The notes under the pieces: generated by a model
Databases searched by the model: none
What the model saw: the letters and a program-made list of their open reading frames with translations, nothing else
Told to the model about the DNA's origin: nothing
Program-made: the position numbers and the translations under genes
NCBI GenBank assembly: GCA_964615795.1
Contig: CAZTQR010000001.1
Span: 1 to 64,000 of the forward strand
DNA length: 64,000 nucleotides
Reading direction: 5' to 3'
Source: JADJAH01 sp964615795
GTDB lineage: Bacteria; Bacteroidota; Ignavibacteria; Tepidaquicellales; Tepidaquicellaceae
Shown: positions 51,780 to 60,498 of the stretch, in pieces
Position numbering within the stretch: position 1 is the stretch's first letter
How the letters are laid out: each line of letters opens with the position of its first letter

Positions 51780-53326
51780 TCTATGCCCGCAATTTTTTTT
51801 GCTTCATTGATCTTACCGATCAGATCAGATGCTATTGTGGATGCGGGTCCGCTTTCACTGTACAGCATATCTCCTGCAATACCATGAAGCAATGTTCCGG
51901 CTACAGCGCTCTCAAACCTCTTCCCCGATCTTGCCCAAAGCGAAGCGATCATCCCGGAAAGTACATCCCCTGTTCCGGCCGTTGCCAGATTTTCACTTCC
52001 GGTGGAATTTATGTGAAGGCACGCTCCTTCGGCTATGATCGTCGGGGCATTCTTGAGTACTAGAGTTGCTCCTGTCTTCTCACTGAAGGCACTTGCATGT
52101 TCCGCAAAGTTTCTCATAAGTTCAGGGCTTTCAACTTCAGCCACGCCTGCAAACTCGCCAAAGTGCGGAGTCAGTATTGCGTCTTTGCCTTTGAGAAGGT
52201 TTGAAAAGCCTTTAAATGCATAAACTGCATCCGCATCAATTACAAATCTCTTCCCGCCGTTCTCTATGATTATCCTCCTTACAAGTTCCATTGATTCCTC
52301 ATTCTTCGAGAGTCCGGGACCGATCAAAATGACATCAGCCCAGTCAAGCTTCTCGCGGATCTGATCATACGCCCTGTATGAAATGCTTCCGTATGCATTG
52401 TCCGCTAACTGCAGTTTCATAACTTCGGTCAGCTTCGCTTCCATTACGGAAAACACTGATTTGGGAACAGCGGCTATCACTGCGCCGCAACCGGTTCTCG
52501 CGGCTGACATTGCACTCAGATAAGTTGCGCCTGTTAGCCCCGGAGAACCCGATATCAGAAGCACTTTTCCGTTTGTGTATTTGTTCGAAGTCACATCCCT
52601 GCTGAAAATACCGTCTGCTATATCCCCGATCTCCGTTTGGACAATGCCAATGCCGCGCTTCAGAAACTCCGAATCAGGGATTCCGATATTCATCACATGC
52701 ACTTCTCCCGAACTCTTTCTTCCGTCATGGAAAAGACACTCGAGCTTCAGCGCTCCCATTGTCAGTGTAAGATCAGCATTGAAGCAAATACCATCCTGAA
52801 TATGACCGGTAAGGCCTGAAGGAATGTCAATTGCGATTCTGGTAACGTCATTCATCGCATTAGATTCTTCAATGATCTCAACAGCGGCGCCTTCCAGCTT
52901 TCCCTTGAAACCGGTTCCAAAGATGCAGTCAGCCAGCAAATGCGGCGTGCTGACTACTTTTTTTCTGAGATCGTCAACACTTTCACATGTGAAGATGTTG
53001 ACTCCGGAATTTGACATTGCCTTAAGAATGTCAAAATTCTCTCTCGCTATACCAGTCAGCTGATCTTCCGCGAAGACCATTCCGAGATTGACTCTGAATC
53101 CTTTCAGTGCAAGTTGCCGCGCAATCACAAATCCGTCGCCGGCATTGTTTCCTTTGCCTGTAAGTATTAAAATGCCATCAATCTTTTCCGGGGGAAAGTT
53201 GCCGAGAATGAATTCCGCACAGCTTCTGCCTGCATTCTCCATCAAAACCAGAGTTGAGATCCCGGTTGACCGGCAGATATCTGATTCAGTTTTGAGAAAT
53301 TCCTCTTTTGGAATGACCGCTTTCAT
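51776..53326 (-). CDS. nnrDE: Bifunctional NAD(P)H-hydrate epimerase / ADP-dependent NAD(P)H-hydrate dehydratase
   Basis: Two-domain metabolite-repair enzyme of 516 residues that rescues hydrated NADH/NADPH. The N-terminal YjeF_N epimerase domain carries ILTGKGNNAGDGFVIARQLALKG near residues 54-76 and ADCIFGTGFKGKL. The C-terminal ribokinase-like dehydratase domain carries VLLISGSPGLTGATYLSAMSAARTGCG, VLIGPGLSKN and TAGTGDVLSGMIASLWA near the C-terminus, with the phosphate-binding GTGD. The start of the VanZ fusion gene overlaps its stop by four bases. Upstream is rpe, 24 bases away, all minus strand. Confidence 0.94.
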   Translation of the reverse strand: MKAVIPKEEFLKTESDICRSTGISTLVLMENAGRSCAEFILGNFPPEKIDGILILTGKGNNAGDGFVIARQLALKGFRVNLGMVFAEDQLTGIARENFDILKAMSNSGVNIFTCESVDDLRKKVVSTPHLLADCIFGTGFKGKLEGAAVEIIEESNAMNDVTRIAIDIPSGLTGHIQDGICFNADLTLTMGALKLECLFHDGRKSSGEVHVMNIGIPDSEFLKRGIGIVQTEIGDIADGIFSRDVTSNKYTNGKVLLISGSPGLTGATYLSAMSAARTGCGAVIAAVPKSVFSVMEAKLTEVMKLQLADNAYGSISYRAYDQIREKLDWADVILIGPGLSKNEESMELVRRIIIENGGKRFVIDADAVYAFKGFSNLLKGKDAILTPHFGEFAGVAEVESPELMRNFAEHASAFSEKTGATLVLKNAPTIIAEGACLHINSTGSENLATAGTGDVLSGMIASLWARSGKRFESAVAGTLLHGIAGDMLYSESGPASTIASDLIGKINEAKKIAGID

Positions 53327-53350
53327 AGATTGAATGTCAGTCGTGAATTG

Positions 53351-54013
53351 TCAGCAATCTGAAATTGCCTTCTTCAGCTGTCTTGTTGCTTCCAGCTTGT
53401 CTTTTGAGTAGAAGATAGATGCACCGGCTACAAACATGTCAGCGCCTGCCCTGCACAGTTCCGCTATGTTCTCCGGGCCGACTCCCCCGTCAACTTCAAT
53501 CAGGCATTCCGATCCTGATCCGTCAAGAAGTTTTCTCAGCTGCTGAACCTTCTTCATTGAATTGCCGATGAACTTCTGCCCGCCGAAACCGGGATTCACG
53601 CTCATCAGAAGAATGTAATCCGAATATTCAATTATATCTGCAAGCAGAAGAACCGGCGTTGACGGATTCAGCACAACTCCTGCTTTGGCTCCGAGTTGCT
53701 TTATGAGATTGACAGTCCGGTCGAGATGAGTGTTGTTCTCAAGATGCACCGAGATCATATTTGCACCCGCTTTTATAAAGTCAGGAATACGCTGGTCGGC
53801 ATTGTTTATCATCAGATGCACATCCAATGGCAAAGAAGTTATCTTTCTCAAATCTCCAACGATCTTGGGTCCGAAACTGATGTTGGGTACAAATGCTCCG
53901 TCCATTATGTCGCAGTGAATGATATCCGCTCCGCCTTCTTCAAGCATCCTGATCTCTTCACCAAGCTTTGTGAAATCTGCCGAGAGAATTGATGGGCAGA
54001 GATATTTCTTCAT
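53351..54013 (-). CDS. rpe: Ribulose-phosphate 3-epimerase
   Basis: Pentose phosphate pathway enzyme (220 residues, TIM barrel) that interconverts ribulose 5-phosphate and xylulose 5-phosphate. Signature segments: LCPSILSADFTKLGEEI, DIIHCDIMDGAFVPNISFGPKIV and the metal-binding DVHLMINNA, then LMSVNPGFGGQKFIGNSMKKV and EVDGGVGPENI. Catalytic aspartates (D37 of IMDG and D178-region of VDGG) are present. The gene starts 23 bases after the PASTA gene stop, suggesting co-transcription. Assignment is secure. Confidence 0.96.
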   Translation of the reverse strand: MKKYLCPSILSADFTKLGEEIRMLEEGGADIIHCDIMDGAFVPNISFGPKIVGDLRKITSLPLDVHLMINNADQRIPDFIKAGANMISVHLENNTHLDRTVNLIKQLGAKAGVVLNPSTPVLLLADIIEYSDYILLMSVNPGFGGQKFIGNSMKKVQQLRKLLDGSGSECLIEVDGGVGPENIAELCRAGADMFVAGASIFYSKDKLEATRQLKKAISDC

Positions 54014-54036
54014 CTTTTGTCGGGATTGTTCTGGTT

Positions 54037-54996
54037 TCAGTTCTGTCCGTCGCCCGGTGTATTCTTTTCCTTGCCGGAACCCGGAGCTATCTTGTCGCTA
54101 CTCTTGTCTGTTTCTTTGGAGTTGTCCTGCTGTTTATCCTTCTTATCTGCAGAGCCGTCGTCCTTCTTTGTGTCACCGGAATTTTCTTCCTTCTTGTTGG
54201 TGGGGATGCTCTTGTCACCGGCGTTCAGGTCTGCATTGCCTTCCACAGACATATCGGTTTCCTCTTCTTCTGTTTTTATTACGACTTTCTTTCTTGCCAC
54301 GAAGAGCTCGACTGATGTGCTTTCATTTGCCGATTTGTCTGCTTTCGGATACTGATCAACTATCTGGCCGGCAGGAACATCGTTGTTCGTTTGGTAAGTG
54401 ATCTTTCCAACCTTAAGCTTGCTGTCGGTGATGACCTTCTTTGCCTCTTCAAGGTTCTTTCCGATCAGCATCGGCACTTTGAGATCTCCGACAAGCGGGC
54501 CGTCGCTTACAATCAGCTCAATCGCAGTGTTCCTCTTTACCTTGCTGCCGGGCTGAACTATCTGCGAAACGACAAAGTCGGCAGGAAACTCATTTGTGTT
54601 TTTTCTCACGCTTTCGCCGACTCTCAGCCCTCTTTGCTCAAGTGCAAATTTCGCATCGCGCAATGATCTGCCCTTCAGATTAGGAACTTCGGAAAGTTGC
54701 TCTCCTCCGCAGATCGTCACATAAACCCTTCTGCCTGATTTTACCATCACGTCAGGCGGCGGGTTCTGATCCAGGATCTGCCCAATCGGCACCTTGTCGT
54801 CATATTTTACATCAGCCTGCTTTATGTCAAGGCCTGTCTTTTCGACGAGTTCTTTTGCCTCCAGGAAGTTGATTCCGGTCAGTTTCGGCACTTTCACCGT
54901 TTCATAGTGATTGACATATAACGGCATCACAACATAATTGAAAACGATGAACACGAGGACGAGAGCCCCGGATAATATGAGGAGTTTCTTTAGCAT
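54037..54996 (-). CDS. Membrane-anchored PASTA domain protein
   Basis: A 319-residue protein with one N-terminal membrane helix (about residues 4-24, LLILSGALVLVFIVFNYVV) and three extracytoplasmic PASTA domains: about 34-100 (VKVPKLTGINFLEAKELVEKTGL), 101-172 (EVPNLKGRSLRDAKFALEQRGL) and 173-240 (KVPMLIGKNLEEAKKVITDSKL). A low-complexity Lys/Asp/Ser tail closes it. PASTA domains bind peptidoglycan stem peptides and usually occur on kinases or penicillin-binding proteins; here no kinase or transpeptidase domain is present. It sits upstream of rpe. Confidence 0.9.
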   Translation of the reverse strand: MLKKLLILSGALVLVFIVFNYVVMPLYVNHYETVKVPKLTGINFLEAKELVEKTGLDIKQADVKYDDKVPIGQILDQNPPPDVMVKSGRRVYVTICGGEQLSEVPNLKGRSLRDAKFALEQRGLRVGESVRKNTNEFPADFVVSQIVQPGSKVKRNTAIELIVSDGPLVGDLKVPMLIGKNLEEAKKVITDSKLKVGKITYQTNNDVPAGQIVDQYPKADKSANESTSVELFVARKKVVIKTEEEETDMSVEGNADLNAGDKSIPTNKKEENSGDTKKDDGSADKKDKQQDNSKETDKSSDKIAPGSGKEKNTPGDGQN

Positions 54997-55067
54997 GAAG
55001 AAAGCTAACTATCTCTCATGTGAAATGAAATGAAATTGCCTGAAACAGCACTTCATGAAAACCGGGA

Positions 55068-56084
55068 TCACTTCATGAAGCTGATCAAATGCACGTCCCT
55101 TGCATCGCCTGCTGTAAGCTCTGCAAAGTAGATCCCGCTCGGATTGCCTGACAAATCTATCGTCATCTTATAAGAACCTGCATCGAGTTGATCACTGAAT
55201 ATTTCCTTCTTAAGCATTCCGAGTGTGTTGTAAATCCTTATACTGACCATTGACCTCCTGCTTACGCTGAATTCCAGTCTTGCTGACGGATTGAAAGGAT
55301 TGGGATAGCATCTCAGTATTTCCGAAGTTTGCGGAATTTCTGCAGAGGTTTGATGCACGCCCACCGGTGAGCCGATCATTGCCCGGAGTATGTTTGCCAG
55401 CAGATTCTTTGCAAGTGACCTGTCAATAGCGTTGAAGCTGAAGCATATATTTATGATCTGCGGATCGTCAATGTTCGGGAAGAAAACCACACCGCCGGCA
55501 TCGTCTTCAACAGATGCCTTATACAGAAGATATGATGTTTCCATCTTCCGGCAAACATCCTGATAGTACCCGCCTTGTGTGACAACAGGTATGGTTTCCG
55601 GAAGGACATTGGGGATGTTTGCAAGATCTGAACCCGCATAATCCTGATTCAAAAGCATGACAGGATCAGCGTCCGTAATCCATGCTGAGATCTTCAGTAC
55701 TTTATTGGTGAATGCCGCATATCCCGGAAACACGGCTCCTGCATAACCGTTATCGCCGCCCTCCACGAGTATCTTTCCGCCGGCATTTGCATGCGAGATA
55801 AGAAGATTTCTCATGAAGTTATTCTGGCACGGATTAGGATTGTTTCCTGTCAGCAATACTGAAAGTTCATGGCTGCTTACAAGTTCAGGCGTTATCAGCT
55901 CCGGCAGAACCTCTGTGAATGAGTATCCGAATCCTGCCACAGTACGGATCACTTCCTCTGATGTAGTTCCGAGGTCATCTTTTATTATCAGCAATTTCGG
56001 ATTAGCTGCCTGAGCATCTGTTAGATCAAAGTGGGCAGAAGCAAGAATTACTGCAGTCAATATAGAAAAGAGTCTGAAACTCAT
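55068..56084 (-). CDS. Secreted protein with T9SS sorting domain
   Basis: An about 338-residue exported protein. Signal peptide FRLFSILTAVILASAHF, then an about 230-residue domain opening NPKLLIIKDDLGTTSEEVIRTVAGFGY, which looks like an alpha/beta fold with an amidotransferase-like start (LLTGNNPNPCQNNFMRN, LVEGGDNGY), and a C-terminal type IX sorting domain with CYPNPFNPSARLEFSV. I prefer the ATG at 56084 to 56183; the latter adds 33 Cys-rich residues before the signal peptide. Function unknown; monocistronic, 71 bases from the PASTA gene. Confidence 0.82.
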   Translation of the reverse strand: MSFRLFSILTAVILASAHFDLTDAQAANPKLLIIKDDLGTTSEEVIRTVAGFGYSFTEVLPELITPELVSSHELSVLLTGNNPNPCQNNFMRNLLISHANAGGKILVEGGDNGYAGAVFPGYAAFTNKVLKISAWITDADPVMLLNQDYAGSDLANIPNVLPETIPVVTQGGYYQDVCRKMETSYLLYKASVEDDAGGVVFFPNIDDPQIINICFSFNAIDRSLAKNLLANILRAMIGSPVGVHQTSAEIPQTSEILRCYPNPFNPSARLEFSVSRRSMVSIRIYNTLGMLKKEIFSDQLDAGSYKMTIDLSGNPSGIYFAELTAGDARDVHLISFMK

Positions 56085-56257
56085 CGGAAATATTCTTATG
56101 CGCTTTTGAACAAAGCTACACTGCCTTGAGCAAAATGGAAATGACAAAGGCGATGCACAGGCACATCTTAAAATGCGCTTCATCTATCATTCCTATGTAA
56201 TTTTATTTCATAATTTTTCGGGCTATAATTACTGCACATTAAAATTTTCAAAAAATT

Positions 56258-56755
56258 ATGGCCACACAATTTTCGTTTGACATTGTATCCGAAGTGGACC
56301 TTCAGGAGGTTGACAATGCCATAAACCAGGCGTTGAAGGAGATACAGCAAAGATATGATTTCAAGGGCAGTAAAAGCAGTATTGAGCTCAACAAGAAAGA
56401 GAACAAGATCAGCATCCATTCGGATGATGAGTTCAAGCTCAAGTCCGTGATTGACATTCTTCAGAACAAGATGATCAAGAGAGGCATTTCCGTAAAGGCA
56501 ATGAGCTTCGGAAGCGTTGAGCGTGCTTCGGGAGCTTCGGTAAGGCAGGAGGTCAAACTACAGAAAGGCATTGAGAAGGATGATGCAAAGCTCATTGTGA
56601 AGATCATCAAGGACAGCAAGCTTAAGGTCCAGGCATCCATACAGGATGAGCAGGTCAGGGTCTCAGGCAAGAGCAAAGATGATCTGCAGGAAGTAATGAG
56701 TCTATTGAAGGAAAAGGACCTCAGCTTTGCATTTCAGTTCACCAACTACAGATAA
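56258..56755 (+). CDS. YajQ family nucleotide-binding protein
   Basis: A 165-residue cytosolic protein of the YajQ (DUF520) family, which binds nucleotides, in some species cyclic di-GMP. Family-typical opening FSFDIVSEVDLQEVDNAINQALKEIQQRYDFKGSKSSIEL, the central ASGASVRQEVKLQKGIEKDDAKLIVKIIKDSKLKVQASIQDEQVRVSGKSKDDLQEVM, and the closing FQFTNYR. Length matches (about 163). Single gene, divergent from the T9SS gene and convergent with rlpA, with a terminator hairpin in between. Confidence 0.95.
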   Translation: MATQFSFDIVSEVDLQEVDNAINQALKEIQQRYDFKGSKSSIELNKKENKISIHSDDEFKLKSVIDILQNKMIKRGISVKAMSFGSVERASGASVRQEVKLQKGIEKDDAKLIVKIIKDSKLKVQASIQDEQVRVSGKSKDDLQEVMSLLKEKDLSFAFQFTNYR

Positions 56756-56787
56756 TAAAAAAGCCGGTGCGCACTGCACACCGGCTT
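56751..56787 (-). terminator. Terminator hairpin between yajQ and rlpA
   Basis: The stem AAGCCGGTG (56761-56769) pairs with CACCGGCTT (56779-56787), nine perfect pairs. On the minus strand it is followed by a T-rich TTTTTTATTAT run, so it should end the rlpA transcript. It lies immediately after the yajQ stop, so it may also help end that transcript on the plus strand, where the U-tract is weak. Confidence 0.8.
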
Positions 56788-56793
56788 AAAGGC

Positions 56794-57762
56794 CTATCCG
56801 CCAATCTTAACCAGTTTTGTCTGGAGATTGGATTTCAGATTCAGAATCCGGATAATGTCTTCCTTTGCATCATTTGGCTCTTCATAATTTCCAACCAGCA
56901 CTTTGTAGATCGAAGCCGTGTTGCTTTTCATCTCTTCCAGAAAAATATTTTTGAATTTTTCTGTTTCCAGCAAGGAAATCAGCTCATCGCATTTACCCTC
57001 ATCACTGAAGGCGGCAACCTCAATGGAGTAACCGCTTATGAATTTCACTTTGTCTGTGATCTCAAAGTAGTTCCTTCCTTGATTTTGGGAAGCTTCCTCA
57101 TAAATATTCAGGTTTGCGTCGGCCGCATCCGGGGTCAGAACCTTGATTCTTACCCTTTGCATACTGAATGCGGCTGTCAATTGCTCATTGGATATTTCAC
57201 CGTCCATTGCCGCGGCTGAATCCAGTTCAACAAATATTTTAGATGTTGAAGGGAATATGTCTTCAAAAAGGTTTAGCGGAGCCAGATTCTCGTCTGTTTC
57301 CTCGGTTTCTTCTTCCATTTCCGGATCGATTATCTCCAACCGTACTTTGGCAAGTCCGCCCATTTGAATTTCTTCTTTAGCCGCCTTTGAGAGGTCTATG
57401 ATCCTGCCTCTTATGTAAGGACCCCTGTCGTTGATTCTCACAACGACAGTCATGTCATTATTGAGGTTTGTTACCTTGACTAAGGTATTGAAGGGTAAGG
57501 TTTTGTGAGCTGCCGTCATTTCATAAGTGTTAAACCGCTCTCCATTAGCGGTCTTTCGACCATGAAATCCTGGGCCGTACCACGAAGCCTCGCCTATCTG
57601 TTCAAAGTCCGGGCTAACATCCTTTGGCTTTGCCTGAATTTGAGAAATAATGCTAAAGCTGATTAAGTTAATTAAAACTATAACGAGCAGATTGCCCGCT
57701 ACTATTTTAATTTTGCTCAATGTTTCTTCTCCTATGTATGTTATCGAATGTGTTTGAAACAA
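56794..57762 (-). CDS. rlpA: RlpA-like septal ring lytic transglycosylase with SPOR domain
   Basis: A 322-residue exported protein. A hydrophobic signal region (about residues 20-44, IVAGNLLVIVLINLISFSIIS) is followed by a double-psi beta-barrel domain with GEASWYGPGFHGRKTANGERFNTYEMTAAHKTLPF and VVVRINDRGPYIRGRIIDLSKAAK, which carry the RlpA catalytic-type residues. A C-terminal SPOR domain (SGYSIEVAAFSDEGKCDELI ... NYEEPNDAKEDIIRIL) binds denuded glycan at the division septum. RlpA cleaves glycan strands lacking stem peptides. A terminator follows its stop. Confidence 0.9.
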   Translation of the reverse strand: MFQTHSITYIGEETLSKIKIVAGNLLVIVLINLISFSIISQIQAKPKDVSPDFEQIGEASWYGPGFHGRKTANGERFNTYEMTAAHKTLPFNTLVKVTNLNNDMTVVVRINDRGPYIRGRIIDLSKAAKEEIQMGGLAKVRLEIIDPEMEEETEETDENLAPLNLFEDIFPSTSKIFVELDSAAAMDGEISNEQLTAAFSMQRVRIKVLTPDAADANLNIYEEASQNQGRNYFEITDKVKFISGYSIEVAAFSDEGKCDELISLLETEKFKNIFLEEMKSNTASIYKVLVGNYEEPNDAKEDIIRILNLKSNLQTKLVKIGG

Positions 57763-58218
57763 TCTTTAGCGCCACAGGAAACGCAATAACTTAATCTGAG
57801 CTTTTCTTATAACTCTTTAGAAAAGAACGATATAAACTCTGTTACAACATTTGTCAAAAAATCTGTCGCCAAGATAGCCATAAGGTGCCTTAGTTGCAAC
57901 CTATTTTTCCCTCCCGGACCGGCTTTGGCATGCATCGTGCAGACCTGAGCCCTGCTAATACAGATTCGCCCCCTTTCCAAAAACCCTAAAAACGAGCTGA
58001 AATTGGGGCTTCACAAATGTATTCCAGAAGAGATCTCTATGGTCGGGCCGGCATATTCCGGGAATCCTTCCAATTTTAGGGCTAGCAATCAGTCTGCCCT
58101 GCTTAGCTATTAACGGACTTTCCGCTCTCTCGCGAATAAGACACAGTGAAATATACTTGCATGGCAATATTTGAACTGAAGAATTAAGTTTGTCGTAACC
58201 ATCAATAATGAAGATAAT
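57763..58218. other. 456-base gene-free interval between divergent genes
   Basis: No convincing reading frame; the short open stretches have no start or family likeness. It must hold the divergent promoters of rlpA (minus) and the Omp28-like gene (plus), but 456 bases is more than promoters need. CCCTAAAA near 57981 and TTTTAGGG near 58074 form a widely spaced inverted repeat. The sequence does not match RNase P RNA, SRP RNA or a riboswitch that I can recognise. It could hold an unrecognised RNA or decayed gene. Confidence 0.4.
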
Positions 58219-59271
58219 ATGAAACAGCTTATTTCTCTTTTATTCCTCGTATTTGCAGTTCTTGCCATTTCAACAGACAGTTTCCCCCAGGCCAAGAAAG
58301 TGCTGTTCGAGGAATTCACAAATGCATCATGTGCTCCATGTGCGGCAAACAATCCGGCTCTCAAGAGCTTTATCGAATCAAAGGGAGATACAATAGTTGC
58401 CGTAATGTATCACACGAATTTCCCGGGGTTCGATCCTATGTACAACGCAAATCCGGGCCAGGTGGAAGAACGCAGGACAGGCTACTATTCCGATGTGAAT
58501 GCCGTGCCATGGCTTAAAGGGGATGGTGACATGTTCCCGGATATCTGGCCTTTTACTCTCACGAACTTCAACACAGCATTCGATACAAGAAAGAGCGTAA
58601 CTCCCCTGCTGACCATATCTGTATCTGATCAGAGAATTCCCGGAGACACCGTCAGATCGATCGTAACGATCAACATTCCTCAGCCGCTCCCGCCCGGGAA
58701 CTATAAGCTAAGGGTAATGGCTGTTGAGAATGTAATTGAATACGCCAGCCCGCCGGGATCAAACGGTGAAAGGATCTTCGAGAATGTGTTCCGTAAGGGA
58801 TTTCCGGATATGCAGGGAACCCCGGTCCAGACTGCGGCCGGAAACTATGAATTCATTTATAAGTATAAGATCGAGCCTGCCTGGCAGGACTCAAGCATTC
58901 ATACAATCGCTTTCGTCCAGAATGATGCAGGCGGTAAGGAAGTGCTTAACTGTGCTTCGGGAAGAAACCCAGTAACTTCCGTTCAGAATGCATCTTCATC
59001 AATTCCGGTTGATTATGAATTGGGGCAGAATTTTCCGAACCCCTTCAATCCAACTACGAAAATAACATTTGCAGTACGTGTCAGCGGTGAATACGAACTT
59101 GCGGTATTTGATGTGATGGGAAGAAAAGTTTCTCAGATTGTAAATGAAAGGCTTGAAGCCGGAAGTTATTCTGCGAAGTTTTCGGGAGAAGGACTTTCGA
59201 GCGGGGTTTACTTCTACAAACTCACGGGCAAAGGGATAAGCATCGCAAAAAAGATGCTACTGAGCAAATAA
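58219..59271 (+). CDS. Omp28-like thioredoxin-fold secreted protein with T9SS sorting domain
   Basis: A 350-residue exported protein. Signal peptide KQLISLLFLVFAVLAIS; a thioredoxin-like domain with CAPC at residues 38-41 in FEEFTNASCAPCAANNP, typical of Omp28-related proteins; a beta-type middle domain; and a C-terminal type IX sorting domain with QNFPNPFNPTTKITFAV ending KKMLLSK. Omp28-like proteins are found on the Bacteroidota surface; redox activity is suggested by the two cysteines but not shown. Monocistronic, ending at a likely bidirectional terminator. Confidence 0.88.
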   Translation: MKQLISLLFLVFAVLAISTDSFPQAKKVLFEEFTNASCAPCAANNPALKSFIESKGDTIVAVMYHTNFPGFDPMYNANPGQVEERRTGYYSDVNAVPWLKGDGDMFPDIWPFTLTNFNTAFDTRKSVTPLLTISVSDQRIPGDTVRSIVTINIPQPLPPGNYKLRVMAVENVIEYASPPGSNGERIFENVFRKGFPDMQGTPVQTAAGNYEFIYKYKIEPAWQDSSIHTIAFVQNDAGGKEVLNCASGRNPVTSVQNASSSIPVDYELGQNFPNPFNPTTKITFAVRVSGEYELAVFDVMGRKVSQIVNERLEAGSYSAKFSGEGLSSGVYFYKLTGKGISIAKKMLLSK

Positions 59272-59295
59272 AAAGCAGAAAATAATTTAAATAAG

Positions 59296-59333
59296 ATATG
59301 CTAACAGTATTAAATTAATTGCTGTTAGCATAT
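59296..59333. terminator. Likely bidirectional terminator
   Basis: A perfect 12-base stem, ATATGCTAACAG (59296-59307) with CTGTTAGCATAT (59322-59333), loop 14 bases. It lies between two converging genes: the T9SS gene ending at 59271 and the GNAT-like gene ending at 59338. Minus-strand sequence after it is A/T-rich, so it may end both transcripts. AT-rich stem makes the prediction moderate. Confidence 0.55.
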
Positions 59334-59337
59334 TGCA

Positions 59338-60495
59338 TTAAAGTACTTTATCGAATATTCTAAGGGTTTTGTAGATCTTTGCGCCGAGCTTCTCGGCCGT
59401 CTGAACCATTGCAAAATTGTCTTCCAGAACCCAGGAAATTTCCGCGCCGGTATAGCCCTTTCTGTTTCCCGCCTTGATGACGTCTCTGTAGAATCCGGCA
59501 TCAATTCCCATTTTTTGATATTCTTTCTTTACGCCCATGATGATAACTCTTAGCCGGTTTATCTTCTTCTTATTGGCAAGGAATTTGAATACACCAAGCG
59601 GAAACAGCTTACCATTCAGGCCTTTGATTGCCTGATTAATGTCTGGCAGTGTAAGTGAAAACCCCACAGGCTTTCCGTCAATATCAGCAAACTGCACAAA
59701 GTCCGGGTCAACTGCCATCTTCAGGTTCTTGGCAAGGTGATCTATTTCATCATCCGTAAGAGGCACAAATCCCCAGTTTCTTGACCAGGCATCGTTATAA
59801 ACCTCCTTCACTCTTCTCACTTCATTATTGAAATCCTTCATATTGAGATTTCTGTAAACGATACCTTCCCTCTTCTTGATCATTTCAGTGATCCTTTCCA
59901 GTTTGTCCATCATCTTCTGATCCTTGATCACATCCTTAGATATCCAGAATGCGTACATGTCCTTGGCCTTTGCAAATCCGTAAGAAGTAAGAAGCTCTTC
60001 ATAAAATGGAGGATTATATGGCATCAGCATTACGGGCTCCTTGTCAAAACCGCTAACAAGCAGTCCGCACTCGTCATTTGTAGAAGGGCTGACAGGGCCT
60101 CTTGCAGTTATCATTCCCTCATTTCGAAGAAATCCGAGAGCCGCATCCAAAAGAGGTGCGGAGACGGACTTATCATCAATTGATTCAAAAAAACCGAAGA
60201 AGCCGGTCTTCTCATTGTGAAAGGAGTTGTGGTTGTCGTTTATTATTGCTGCAACCCTGCCGACCACCTCTGCGTTCTTCACGGCTATCCACATCTTCAG
60301 CCTGGCGTGCGAATAGAAGGGATTCTTCTTTGTGTCGAGATTATTCTTGACATCAAACCTCAGGGGCTCAACCCAGTTGCTGTCATTTGCATAAAGCTTG
60401 TACGGAAATTCTATGAACCTCTTCTTATCATAGTCAGACTCAACAGGTATTACACTGATCTCACTCACTGTCTCTCTCCTTACGTTTACTTTCAA
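59338..60495 (-). CDS. GNAT-like acyltransferase family protein (YghO type)
   Basis: A 385-residue soluble protein of the family to which E. coli YghO belongs. The N-terminal region (FIEFPYKLYANDSNWVEPLR and KNPFYSHARLKMWIAVKNAEVVGRVAAIIND) has the first GNAT-like strand-turn pattern; the later IIMGVKKEYQKMGIDAGFYRDVIKAGNRKGYTGAEISWVLEDN carries the acetyl-CoA pyrophosphate-binding-like turn and the family-typical EISWVLEDN. The acyl acceptor is unknown. It lies three bases from the bcp gene upstream, so the two are probably one transcript. Confidence 0.82.
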   Translation of the reverse strand: MKVNVRRETVSEISVIPVESDYDKKRFIEFPYKLYANDSNWVEPLRFDVKNNLDTKKNPFYSHARLKMWIAVKNAEVVGRVAAIINDNHNSFHNEKTGFFGFFESIDDKSVSAPLLDAALGFLRNEGMITARGPVSPSTNDECGLLVSGFDKEPVMLMPYNPPFYEELLTSYGFAKAKDMYAFWISKDVIKDQKMMDKLERITEMIKKREGIVYRNLNMKDFNNEVRRVKEVYNDAWSRNWGFVPLTDDEIDHLAKNLKMAVDPDFVQFADIDGKPVGFSLTLPDINQAIKGLNGKLFPLGVFKFLANKKKINRLRVIIMGVKKEYQKMGIDAGFYRDVIKAGNRKGYTGAEISWVLEDNFAMVQTAEKLGAKIYKTLRIFDKVL

Positions 60496-60498
60496 AAT

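Noticed and set aside
58110..58140. Possible RNase P RNA because of a GGAAAGTCC string on the minus strand
   Set aside because: The full GAGGAAAGTCCGGGC core and the other conserved regions are absent around it.
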